NCBI GenBank assembly: GCA_900543755.1
Contig: UQSP01000002.1
Span: 1-64,000 of the forward strand
Reading direction: 5' to 3'
Origin: an uncultured Eubacteriales bacterium
Lineage (GTDB): Bacteria > Bacillota > Clostridia > Christensenellales > Pumilibacteraceae
DNA length: 64,000 nt
Of this stretch, positions 1 through 7,370 are shown piece after piece; the stretch's first letter is position 1; every line of letters begins with the position of its first letter. The notes beneath the pieces were generated by a model that saw only the letters and a program-made list of their open reading frames with translations, was not told the origin of the DNA and did not search any database. The position numbers and the translations under genes were made by a program.

Positions 1-48
1 TCTACACCCTAGAGTTCGTCGGCAGCGTCAGATGTGTATAAGAGACAG
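1..48 (+). other. Illumina Nextera adapter (assembly artefact)
   Basis: Bases 1-7 match the tail of the Illumina P5 oligo (TCTACAC). Bases 8-15 are CCTAGAGT, which I recognise as the Nextera XT i5 index S516. Bases 16-48 are exactly the 33-base Nextera read-1 transposase adapter, from TCGTCGGCAG through the mosaic end AGATGTGTATAAGAGACAG. The sequence is synthetic. It fixes the true contig boundary at base 49 and explains the nonsense tail (VSYTHLTLPT) that appears if the first gene is translated through it. Confidence 0.98.
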
Positions 49-49
49 A

Positions 50-502
50 TGCAAGCGTCCTTATCAAAGCTACCCTTTGCCGCATACCGCCGGACAATTC
101 GCCGGGGTAATGTTTGAAAAAATCTTTAAGCCCGTATTTTATCAAAAGGTTTTCCGCGTATTCGACGTTTTCGGCGGTCTTTTTCTTCTGAATTTCCAGC
201 CCCAGCATTACGTTGTCGCGTATGGTGCGCCACTCGAAAAGCTGGTCGCGTTGCAGCATATATCCCACGTCGCAGCCCGCTTTTCCATCAACGCTTTTTC
301 CGTCAACGAAAATCTTTCCCTCGGTGGGGCGGATAAGTCCCGCTATAAGCGACAAAATCGTGGTTTTTCCGCATCCCGACGGACCTACAAGCGAAACAAA
401 TTCACCTTGTTTTACGTCTAAAGAAACGTTTTTAAGCGCGTCGGTTTCCCCCTCGGGAGTCTGGTAACAAAGCGAAACGTTTTTTATCGAAAGCATATCC
501 AT
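50..502 (-). CDS. ABC transporter ATP-binding protein, partial (SsuB/TauB/ThiZ-like)
   Basis: This is the ATPase subunit that powers an ABC importer of the nitrate/sulfonate/taurine/thiamine-precursor class. Only the first 151 residues are genuine, because the gene runs into the adapter at the contig end. Walker A (GPSGCGKT, residues 40-47), the Q-loop (YMLQRDQLFEW, about 81-91) and the ABC signature (LSGGM, 136-140) are visible; Walker B and the H-loop are lost. The ATG at 502 follows a CGGAG ribosome-binding site. The solute-binding lipoprotein lies immediately upstream in the same direction, so the permease is probably the missing next gene. Substrate is not deducible. Confidence 0.9.
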
Positions 503-534
503 AATTTTTTTTCTCCGTAAAAGGCAAAAGAAAG

Positions 535-576
535 CTTTGCGGGCAGTACCTTTTCAAGAGGGTAAAACCCGCAAAG
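535..576 (-). terminator. Intergenic hairpin between binding-protein and ATPase genes
   Basis: A perfect 9-bp inverted repeat (CTTTGCGGG / CCCGCAAAG) with a 24-nt loop fills the gap between the two ABC genes. On the minus strand it is followed by a loose T-rich run (CTTTCTTTT). Such hairpins commonly cause partial termination or 3'-end protection so that the binding protein outnumbers the ATPase. The structure is seen; the role is inferred. Confidence 0.55.
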
Positions 577-586
577 TTTTATTCGC

Positions 587-1588
587 TTATTGCGCTATCG
601 CAAGCGCGTAAGTGTTGTCAACCGCCGCGGTATAGGTCACGCGCGTTTCTAAAAATCCCGCGTTTTCCATTACGTCCTGCAGTTTTATATAAGACTGCTC
701 GGTAAACACAAGGTCGTCGCACCATGCGTCGATTTCAAGATAGCTTGTTACCGAGGCGGCAATGGAACTTAAAGAAGTGCCCGCAAAAGAGGGTTCAAGC
801 GACTCGGCAACTTTTTCGGCGGTGTTGTCTTTGATGTAATCGTATCCTTTTTTGACCGCGCGTAAAAAATTCTTTATCAGCTCGGTATTTTCCTCGATAA
901 AACTTTTGCTTGCGGAAAAAGAAGTATAGGGGATTTCGCCGCTGGCTTCGCCTACCGACGCCACTATATAACCTTTTCCGGATGCTTCAAATTCGGATGC
1001 TGTGGGCTCGAACAGAGTGGTGTAGTCCACCGTGTCGTCCGATTCGAATACGGGCGCCATCATGTTGAAGGCTACGTCCGTGTTAAAGTTAAGGTCCGTT
1101 TCTTCGTCTAACCCCGCGTTGTTTACGACATACTGCATGGTCATCGCGGGAACGCCGCCCACTCTGCCCGCAAGTACGTGTTTGCCTTTAAGCATACTCC
1201 ACTCGAAGTCGGGTTGGGGAGTTTTGGACACTAAAAAGGAGCCGTCCTTTTGCGTAAGCTGCCCGAATATTATCGGATAGTCCTTTTGTCCCTGTGCCTG
1301 ACAGTAAATAGTTGCCTCGGGACCCATTAAGCCGATGTCGGCCGATTTCGAGGTAATCGCGGTCATTACCTTATCCGCGCCGCCGCCGTTGGAAAGTTCG
1401 ATTTCCATACCGTACTCCTCGAAGTAGCCGTTATTGATTGCGACATACAAAGGCGCGTAAAATATGGAGTGCGTTACTTCCGACAGCCGTATTTTGACGT
1501 GACCGTCGCCGTCGTCCTTGCAGCCTGTAAGCGCAAAACTCATAAGCGCCGTTACCGCAATCAGAAAAAGAGCGATTGTTTTTTTCAT
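587..1588 (-). CDS. ABC transporter substrate-binding lipoprotein (NMT1/THI5/SsuA-like)
   Basis: This is a 333-residue solute receptor. A lysine-led hydrophobic signal ends in a canonical lipobox (LTGC, Cys at residue 23), so the mature protein should be lipid-anchored outside the membrane. The mature part follows the NMT1/SsuA pattern: an early H-x-x-x-Y-A-P-L-Y-V-A stretch, GYFEEYG, the A-D-I-G-L-M-G-P element, and a second lobe beginning at about GKHVLAG. It precedes the ATPase gene by about 84 bases. A GGAGG site lies just before the ATG. I saw no TPP or guanidine riboswitch upstream, so the ligand (sulfonate, nitrate, pyrimidine or other) is open. Confidence 0.88.
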   Translation of the reverse strand: MKKTIALFLIAVTALMSFALTGCKDDGDGHVKIRLSEVTHSIFYAPLYVAINNGYFEEYGMEIELSNGGGADKVMTAITSKSADIGLMGPEATIYCQAQGQKDYPIIFGQLTQKDGSFLVSKTPQPDFEWSMLKGKHVLAGRVGGVPAMTMQYVVNNAGLDEETDLNFNTDVAFNMMAPVFESDDTVDYTTLFEPTASEFEASGKGYIVASVGEASGEIPYTSFSASKSFIEENTELIKNFLRAVKKGYDYIKDNTAEKVAESLEPSFAGTSLSSIAASVTSYLEIDAWCDDLVFTEQSYIKLQDVMENAGFLETRVTYTAAVDNTYALAIAQ

Positions 1589-1681
1589 TTTTTCCTCCGT
1601 TAATGAAAATGTAAGTAGTGATTAATTTTGCGCGCCCGCCGTCAGGGGGGATCGATCGCATAGTCCATTTTATGCATATAG

Positions 1682-1704
1682 CCGTAAGTATGTTAAACTT
1701 ACGG
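1682..1704. repeat. 8-bp inverted repeat in the divergent ABC/valS gap
   Basis: CCGTAAGT and ACTTACGG flank a 7-nt spacer between the divergent ABC and valS genes. No T-run follows on either strand, so an operator is a better guess than a terminator. No adjacent regulator gene supports this. Confidence 0.4.
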
Positions 1705-1765
1705 ATTAAAGAAAATTTAATCGGATTAAGCGCGTTATTTTTACGCTTATTGCCGTAAATTAAAC

Positions 1766-1794
1766 TTGCTTAAGACGTTTTTTTGTGTTATAAT
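1766..1794 (+). promoter_or_regulatory. Sigma-A promoter of valS
   Basis: TTGCTT (1766-1771), a 17-bp spacer and a perfect TATAAT (1789-1794) lie 31 bp before the valS ATG. The leader is only about 25 nt, too short for a T-box riboswitch, which often controls valS in Bacillota. Confidence 0.8.
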
Positions 1795-1825
1795 CGTATC
1801 CGTAAACTATTTTTTCGGAGCAATT

Positions 1826-4441
1826 ATGAACAAAACATACGACCCGAAGTCCTTCGAGGACAGAATCTACAAAAAATGGCTGGACAAAAAGTATTTTCAC
1901 GCTAAGCCCGATAAGAACAAAAAGCCGTTTACCATTGTCATTCCGCCGCCCAATATCACGGGGCAGCTTCATATGGGACACGCCCTCAACGATACCATTC
2001 AGGACGCCATAATCCGATATAAGCGCATGAAAGGTTTCGAGGCGCTTTGGCTTCCCGGTACCGACCACGCTTCCATCGCCACCGAAGTCAAAATCGTGGA
2101 AAAAATGCGTCAGGAGGGGCTTAGCAAAGACAGCGTCGGCAGAGACGGCTTTTTAAAGCGCGCTTACGAATGGAAGGATAAGTACGGCGGCAGGATAGTG
2201 GAACAGCTTAAGAAAATGGGCTTTTCCTGTGACTGGGACCGCCTTGCCTTCACAATGGACGAGCGTTTAAGCAAAGCCGTAAGGGAAGTTTTCGTCAATA
2301 TGTACGAAAAAGGCCTTATTTATCAGGGCGACAGGATTATCAACTGGTGCCCCGATTGCAAAACGGCGATTTCCGACGCGGAAGTGGAGTACGAAACCGA
2401 AGAAGGACATCTTTGGTACCTTAAGTATCCGGTGTCCGATTCCGACCAATACATCGTCGTTGCGACCACCCGTCCCGAAACCATGCTGGGCGATACCGCA
2501 GTCGCGGTTAATCCTTCCGACAAACGCTATTCTTCGCTTGTCGGTAAGACCGTCGATTTACCGCTTACCGACCGTAAAATTCCCATCGTTGCGGACAGAT
2601 ACGTCGATAAATCTTTCGGCACCGGCGCGGTAAAAATTACTCCCGCGCACGACCCCAACGACTTCGAGGTGGGCATAAGGCACGACTTACCCGTTATCCG
2701 CGTGATGAACGACGACGCCACAATGAACGAGAACGCGGGCAAATACTGCGGCATGACGCGCGAAGAGGCAAGAAAAGCCATAGTCGGGGATTTTGACAAG
2801 CTGGGACTTTTGGTCAAAATCGAAAAGCACGAGCATAACGTAGGACACTGCTACCGCTGTCACAACACTATCGAGCCCATAGTTTCCAAACAGTGGTTTG
2901 TCAAAATGGAGGGGCTTGCCCGTCCCGCGATAGATGCGGTAGTTAAAAAAGACATCGAATTTTTACCCAAACGGTTTGAAAAATCATACCTTCACTGGAT
3001 GAACAACATCCGCGACTGGTGCATTTCCCGTCAGCTTTGGTGGGGGCATCGCATACCCGTGTTTTACTGCGACGCCTGCGGATACCGCGCCGCGTCCAAG
3101 GAGGACATTACGGTCTGCCCTGAATGCGGCAAGCCGCTCCGCCAGGACGAGGACGTGCTGGACACCTGGTTTTCTTCGGCGCTTTGGCCGTTTTCCACAC
3201 TGGGCTGGCCGGATAAAACCGAGGACCTCGAATACTTTTATCCCACGGACGTTTTGGTCACCGCGTACGACATCATTACTTTCTGGGTTGCGCGCATGAT
3301 TTTTTCGGGGCTGGAACACATGGGCGAAAAGCCTTTCTCCAAAGTGCTTATTCACGGCATTGTCCGCGACGCTTTGGGCAGAAAAATGAGCAAATCTTTG
3401 GGCAACGGCGTCGACCCGCTGGAAATAATAGACAAATACGGCGCGGATTCTTTGAGATATTCGCTGGTCAACGGAATTTCTCCCGGCGGCGACATCAGGT
3501 TTTCCGAAGATAAAATGGAAAGCTACCGCAATTTCATGAACAAAATCTGGAATGCTTCCCGTTTTGTGCTTATGAACTGCGAAAACGCGAAAATAAGGGA
3601 TATAAGCGAAGTTAAAAACCTCTCTTACGCCGACAAGTGGATACTTTCCAAACTCAATTCCGCCGTCGTCGCCGTCACGCGGTTTATGGATAAGTACGAA
3701 GTCGGGCTCGCCGCATCGCGCATCTACGAGTTTATATGGAACCAGTTCTGCGACTGGTATATCGAGTTCAGCAAAACCGCGCTTTACTCCGACGACGACG
3801 AAAAGCGTTCCAACGCCGCCAGCGTGCTGGTGTATGTACTGCGCGAAACGCTTAAGCTTGCTCATCCCATTGTGCCGTTTATCACGGAGGAAATTTACGA
3901 CGCGTTGCCCAATAAAGACGCGGAAGACATCATGATTTCGCCGTTCCCCGAAGCTAACCCGAAGCACGCATACCGTGCCGATTCGGCACAGACCGACGCA
4001 GTGATAGAGCTTATCAAATCCGTAAGAAATCTGCGCCGCGAGATGAACGTCAGCCAGAACAAGCGTACAGCCGTGTATATCGTACCTAAGGAAGGCAAGG
4101 AAAAACAGCTTAAGAAAATGGCGGGCTATATCGAGAAACTCGCGTTTGCAAGCGGCGTTTATTTCGGAGAGCCTTCCGGCAAAAACGCTTCTTTGGTGAC
4201 GACTTTAGGCAATGTGTTCATTCCCATGGGTGACCTTGTGGACTTCGATAAGGAGCGCGCAAGACTAAAGGCGGAAATCGAAAAGACGGACGAGGAAATC
4301 GCCCGCGCCCGCGGTAAACTGGAAAACAAAGGCTTTACCGAAAAGGCTCCCGCCGCGCTGGTGGAAAAGGAGAAAGAAAAACTAGTTAAGTACGAAGAGC
4401 TTAAAAAAGGACTTGTAAAAAGCCTCGAAGCGCTTGACTGA
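1826..4441 (+). CDS. valS: Valyl-tRNA synthetase
   Basis: This cytosolic class I synthetase charges tRNA-Val. The protein has 871 residues, normal for the family. Visible motifs are the HIGH-type signature HMGH (residues 49-52, after PPPNITGQL), the editing domain around TTRPETMLGD and DPNDFEVG, a zinc-like CDACGYRA...CPECGK segment, KMSKS near residue 520, and a charged C-terminal coiled-coil arm. The ATG at 1826 was chosen over an upstream in-frame ATG at 1766 because it has a CGGAG site six bases away and because the upstream codons overlap the promoter. A strong terminator follows. Confidence 0.97.
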   Translation: MNKTYDPKSFEDRIYKKWLDKKYFHAKPDKNKKPFTIVIPPPNITGQLHMGHALNDTIQDAIIRYKRMKGFEALWLPGTDHASIATEVKIVEKMRQEGLSKDSVGRDGFLKRAYEWKDKYGGRIVEQLKKMGFSCDWDRLAFTMDERLSKAVREVFVNMYEKGLIYQGDRIINWCPDCKTAISDAEVEYETEEGHLWYLKYPVSDSDQYIVVATTRPETMLGDTAVAVNPSDKRYSSLVGKTVDLPLTDRKIPIVADRYVDKSFGTGAVKITPAHDPNDFEVGIRHDLPVIRVMNDDATMNENAGKYCGMTREEARKAIVGDFDKLGLLVKIEKHEHNVGHCYRCHNTIEPIVSKQWFVKMEGLARPAIDAVVKKDIEFLPKRFEKSYLHWMNNIRDWCISRQLWWGHRIPVFYCDACGYRAASKEDITVCPECGKPLRQDEDVLDTWFSSALWPFSTLGWPDKTEDLEYFYPTDVLVTAYDIITFWVARMIFSGLEHMGEKPFSKVLIHGIVRDALGRKMSKSLGNGVDPLEIIDKYGADSLRYSLVNGISPGGDIRFSEDKMESYRNFMNKIWNASRFVLMNCENAKIRDISEVKNLSYADKWILSKLNSAVVAVTRFMDKYEVGLAASRIYEFIWNQFCDWYIEFSKTALYSDDDEKRSNAASVLVYVLRETLKLAHPIVPFITEEIYDALPNKDAEDIMISPFPEANPKHAYRADSAQTDAVIELIKSVRNLRREMNVSQNKRTAVYIVPKEGKEKQLKKMAGYIEKLAFASGVYFGEPSGKNASLVTTLGNVFIPMGDLVDFDKERARLKAEIEKTDEEIARARGKLENKGFTEKAPAALVEKEKEKLVKYEELKKGLVKSLEALD

Positions 4442-4457
4442 TTGTATTGTGTTAATT

Positions 4458-4495
4458 AAAAAGCCGCAGCCCTGAAACAGGTCGCGGCTTTTTTT
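4458..4495 (+). terminator. Intrinsic terminator of valS
   Basis: AAAAAGCCGC pairs with GCGGCTTTTTT around an inner CCTG-AAA-CAGG stem, giving a long GC-rich hairpin with a U-tract. Confidence 0.9.
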
Positions 4496-4732
4496 GAGTT
4501 TTTTATAAATTCTGTTAAATATAACTTCCGAAGGAAAGTGTCCGATTGTCTTTTTACTGCAAACAGATAAAATGTCGATTTATATTGAATCCTTTGCTTG
4601 GGTCTTGTTAAAGAAAAAATTTTGAGGTTGGCATAGGTTAAATTCCGCTTAAATATTTGCCGTTTAAGTTGATTAATTTTTCACTTTGCCGTATTCCGTT
4701 GCATACAATTTGCATAGGAGGAAATTTTTGAA
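4496..4732. other. Intergenic region without a gene
   Basis: About 240 AT-rich bases separate the valS terminator from the amidase-like gene. I see no tRNA, convincing ORF or riboswitch. Near its end is CATACAAT (4702-4709), which matches the -10 of the sporulation mother-cell sigma factors, with AC 17 bases upstream (4683-4684) as in SigK promoters. A vegetative -35 is absent. Confidence 0.5.
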
Positions 4733-5794
4733 ATGGCAAATGCATCGGATTATTACATAGGCGCCAACGACGAGCACGGGCTTAATCCGCCCACCGCGGG
4801 AAAACGCACGCCCGTCATGCCGTATATTAACCGCAGTTTTTACGAAAATGAGTTTAACCGCAAGGCAAAATATTATTTTATTCTGGCATGCTTAAGGTGC
4901 GGCTTCCGCGTTTACGACGTCAAGCCCGAAATAGGCGACGTGTCTATTTCCACAAGAGTGGCACGCGTCAACGCGCGCGGACTTACTTTGCTTGTAACCT
5001 TTGCTTACAATGCGTTCGGCGACGGTATAGGGTTCAATAACGTTAACGGTTATTTGGTTTTTTACGGTGCGGACGGATATCGGCCCACCATGTCAAGACT
5101 GCTTTCGTTCGACTTGTCGGCAGGACTTTCCGAAACTATTACCACCAAAAATCTGGGAGTAGGCACTCTTTCGGGGGTGGGAGTTTTAAGGTCGGTCCGC
5201 TGTACTTCCGCTTTGGTAGAGGCGGGCTTTATGACCAATTTCGAGGAAGCAAAACTTATGGTCGACCCCGATTTCCAACGCGCGGTGGGAGAAGGGGCTT
5301 GTATCGGGGTGTGCAACTATCTCGGCGTTCCGTACGTCAGCGACGACGTGATTTATCCCACGCTCAGGCGCGGCAGCCGCGGCAATTACGTAATTATGCT
5401 GCAATATATGCTCAGAAACGCGGGCTATGACGTGGATGCGGACGGAATTTTCGGTTCGGCAACGGAAACAGCCGTAAGGTCGTTCCAGGCGGAAAACGGT
5501 CTTGCCGCCGACGGAATAGTGGGCAAAAACACCTGGGCGGTATTAAGGTGGAAGTTTAATCCGCTGCCTGTTTTAAGGCGCGGAAGCCGCGGAGAAGCCG
5601 TTAAATACCTTCAAAGCAAACTGCTCAGCAAGCTTTATCCCGTAGGCGAAATCGACGGAATTTTCGGTGCGGCAACCGAGCGGGCCGTAAGGGAATTCCA
5701 GGAAGAAAACGGACTGGCGGTGGACGGAATAGTGGGCAAAAACACCTGGGCGAAACTTACTCCCATAGGCGGCGGCAGACCGCTTCCGCAATGA
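4733..5794 (+). CDS. Amidase_3-like protein with two peptidoglycan-binding repeats
   Basis: The 353-residue product has an N-terminal half resembling N-acetylmuramoyl-L-alanine amidase (Amidase_3). His15 (in DEHG), Glu38 or Glu40 (YENEF) and the catalytic-type Glu163 (LVEAGFMTN) fit the family. However, the segment equivalent to the S-I-H-A-N motif reads TFAYNA (89-94), so a zinc-ligand His is replaced by Ala91. The C-terminal half is two PG_binding_1 modules with a 71-codon period, each ending DGIVGKNTWA. There is no signal peptide. An AGGAGG site precedes the ATG by ten bases. It may be a spore-cortex or spore-coat protein, an inactive amidase used as a binder, or an enzyme with altered metal coordination. 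Confidence 0.75.
   Translation: MANASDYYIGANDEHGLNPPTAGKRTPVMPYINRSFYENEFNRKAKYYFILACLRCGFRVYDVKPEIGDVSISTRVARVNARGLTLLVTFAYNAFGDGIGFNNVNGYLVFYGADGYRPTMSRLLSFDLSAGLSETITTKNLGVGTLSGVGVLRSVRCTSALVEAGFMTNFEEAKLMVDPDFQRAVGEGACIGVCNYLGVPYVSDDVIYPTLRRGSRGNYVIMLQYMLRNAGYDVDADGIFGSATETAVRSFQAENGLAADGIVGKNTWAVLRWKFNPLPVLRRGSRGEAVKYLQSKLLSKLYPVGEIDGIFGAATERAVREFQEENGLAVDGIVGKNTWAKLTPIGGGRPLPQ
5510..5752 (+). repeat. Internal tandem repeat encoding peptidoglycan-binding modules
   Basis: A 30-nt stretch at 5510-5539 recurs exactly at 5723-5752, 213 bases (71 codons) later, within a longer diverged repeat. It marks a recent duplication or gene conversion between the two wall-binding modules. Confidence 0.8.
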
Positions 5795-5864
5795 GAGAAA
5801 AACAAATCCGTTTTTTTTCATGAAATAAGGGCATAATCCTATTATTTCGAGGAGTGCCTTATAC

Positions 5865-6437
5865 ATGTTCGGTTTTTCTTCAAAACTAAGCCGTCTGAGG
5901 ACGGAAGCCCGTTCGTCGGATGTTGTCAGCTACGACGAAAAGGGGCGTGGCGTGATACGCATGACGGTGCGGGACGAAAGTGAGTTTCTGTCGCCTTACG
6001 CCTTAAGCGGTATGCCCGATTTAAATTCGGAAGTTGCGGATTTTCTCGAGGGCGCCGCCATGAATTTACGCCCCGAGGAGGAAATCGTCGTTGAAGTAAG
6101 CGGCAGCGTAAGCGAGGAGAAAAAATCGGAATACCGTGCGGCAATAAGAAATCATTACCGCGCAGGCGTCAGGGAAGCGGACCGTAAACTGAGCGAAAAC
6201 GCGCGAATGTCATTTGTTTTTGCTTTAATTGCGGCTGTTGTGTTAAGCGTTTACGTCGCTTTGGAAATCAAATTTGACAATTTCGTCGTTTTGCAGCTTA
6301 TCGACATTACGGCATGGGTTTTCATGTGGGAAGCGGTGGACCTTATTTTTCTGGAACGTAAAATTCTGAAGTCGGAACTTATACGTTCGGCGTCGCTGTA
6401 TTGTTCCGAAATAGTGTTTGCGGTGAAAGGCGAATAA
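5865..6437 (+). CDS. Unknown two-helix membrane protein
   Basis: I do not recognise this 190-residue protein. Residues 1-110 are soluble and rich in charged residues. Two hydrophobic segments follow, at about 114-131 and 141-160, then a short basic and polar tail ending near FAVKGE. A GAGGAG site precedes the ATG. It stands alone, 70 bases after the amidase-like gene, and ends before a bidirectional terminator. No motif suggests a function. Confidence 0.7.
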   Translation: MFGFSSKLSRLRTEARSSDVVSYDEKGRGVIRMTVRDESEFLSPYALSGMPDLNSEVADFLEGAAMNLRPEEEIVVEVSGSVSEEKKSEYRAAIRNHYRAGVREADRKLSENARMSFVFALIAAVVLSVYVALEIKFDNFVVLQLIDITAWVFMWEAVDLIFLERKILKSELIRSASLYCSEIVFAVKGE

Positions 6438-6545
6438 GTAATTGCGGTAGTTTAGCGGCTGACGTAAAACAGTTAAAAAGATATTCGGGCAATAAATCGG
6501 CGGCATAATTATAAATAATAAATCGTCGCGCGTTGATTAAAAATC

Positions 6546-6584
6546 AAAAAACCCTTTGCTCCGATTTCGGGGTAAAGGGTTTTT
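6546..6584. terminator. Bidirectional terminator between convergent genes
   Basis: AAAAACCCTTTG pairs with TAAAGGGTTTTT around a short loop, with A-rich and T-rich flanks, so it can serve both the 5865-6437 gene and the minus-strand ECF gene. Confidence 0.85.
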
Positions 6585-6652
6585 GTTTGTTTTTGCGGCG
6601 TCGTCAAGTGTTGACAAGCGATGACGCGTTTTTTACTTGTGTCTTAAAAGGT

Positions 6653-7303
6653 TCAGCGTTCTTTCGGGCCCCTGTAATCTTCGTCGATAAGTCCGATTCT
6701 GCGGCAGGTGGGCAAAAGCAGCAACATTATGACCATATTGAGATATGCCATCGGCAACTGAGTCAGTCTGTATGACACGAGGTACACAAGATAATTGATG
6801 CCGTCGTAGTACATATAATAAAGGCCTAAAGAGTTAAGTCCCAGCGTACCCACGATAAGGGAGGCGGTAACGGCGACAACGGCGCGGACGGTGACGTTTT
6901 TGAACGGCAGCTTTCTGAATAATATGCCGAACACTACCGTCGCCATAAAGTTACCCGCGACAAGTACGGGGTTGGGCGGAGCAAAATTCACGGTCATGAA
7001 CTGGCCGAGGATATCGGTAACCGCGGCGACGACGCCTCCTCCGAACGGACCCATTATTGCCGCCGAAATATACCAGCCAAGGTAAGAAAGACTGATTTTC
7101 AGCGTGGGGGGCAGGGCGGCGGAAACGTTGTTTGAAATAGCTTTCAGAAGCAACGAAAGCGCCGTAAGCGTGGCAAGGTAAGTAATCCTTTTGGTGGCGG
7201 ACAGACTTTTGTGTTTTTCTTTGCAACTTTTATCGGGGGCAATATCGCTGTCGGCAATTTTGCGGATATTAGGAGTTGCAATTTCCTGTTGATTTTTCAT
7301 CAA
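6653..7303 (-). CDS. ECF transporter S component, folate-family-like
   Basis: This 216-residue polytopic protein resembles the substrate-binding S components of energy-coupling-factor vitamin importers, which share a common energising module encoded elsewhere. A polar leader of about 35 residues is followed by five or six helices. The LGWYISAAIMGPFGGGVVAAVTDILG region and the later GTLGLNSLGLYYMY segment resemble FolT-type proteins. The ATG has an AAGGAG site. It lies 67 bases downstream of the SpoVB-like gene on the same strand. I saw no THF or other riboswitch in that gap, so folate as substrate is a family guess. Confidence 0.75.
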   Translation of the reverse strand: MMKNQQEIATPNIRKIADSDIAPDKSCKEKHKSLSATKRITYLATLTALSLLLKAISNNVSAALPPTLKISLSYLGWYISAAIMGPFGGGVVAAVTDILGQFMTVNFAPPNPVLVAGNFMATVVFGILFRKLPFKNVTVRAVVAVTASLIVGTLGLNSLGLYYMYYDGINYLVYLVSYRLTQLPMAYLNMVIMLLLLPTCRRIGLIDEDYRGPKER

Positions 7304-7370
7304 TGTCGGGCTTCTCCTTATATTAAATTTTATATGCGGTAACTCTTAAAAAGTTTGCATACAAAATTAA

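Noticed and set aside
32..421. Plus-strand ORF starting MCIRDR
   Set aside because: It begins inside the Nextera adapter and runs antisense to the ABC ATPase.
1589..1700. Riboswitch upstream of the ABC importer
   Set aside because: I looked for TPP and guanidine consensus elements in the leader and found none.
2984..3967. Long minus-strand ORF opposite valS
   Set aside because: It is an antisense shadow of conserved valS codons, without a ribosome-binding site or recognisable domain.
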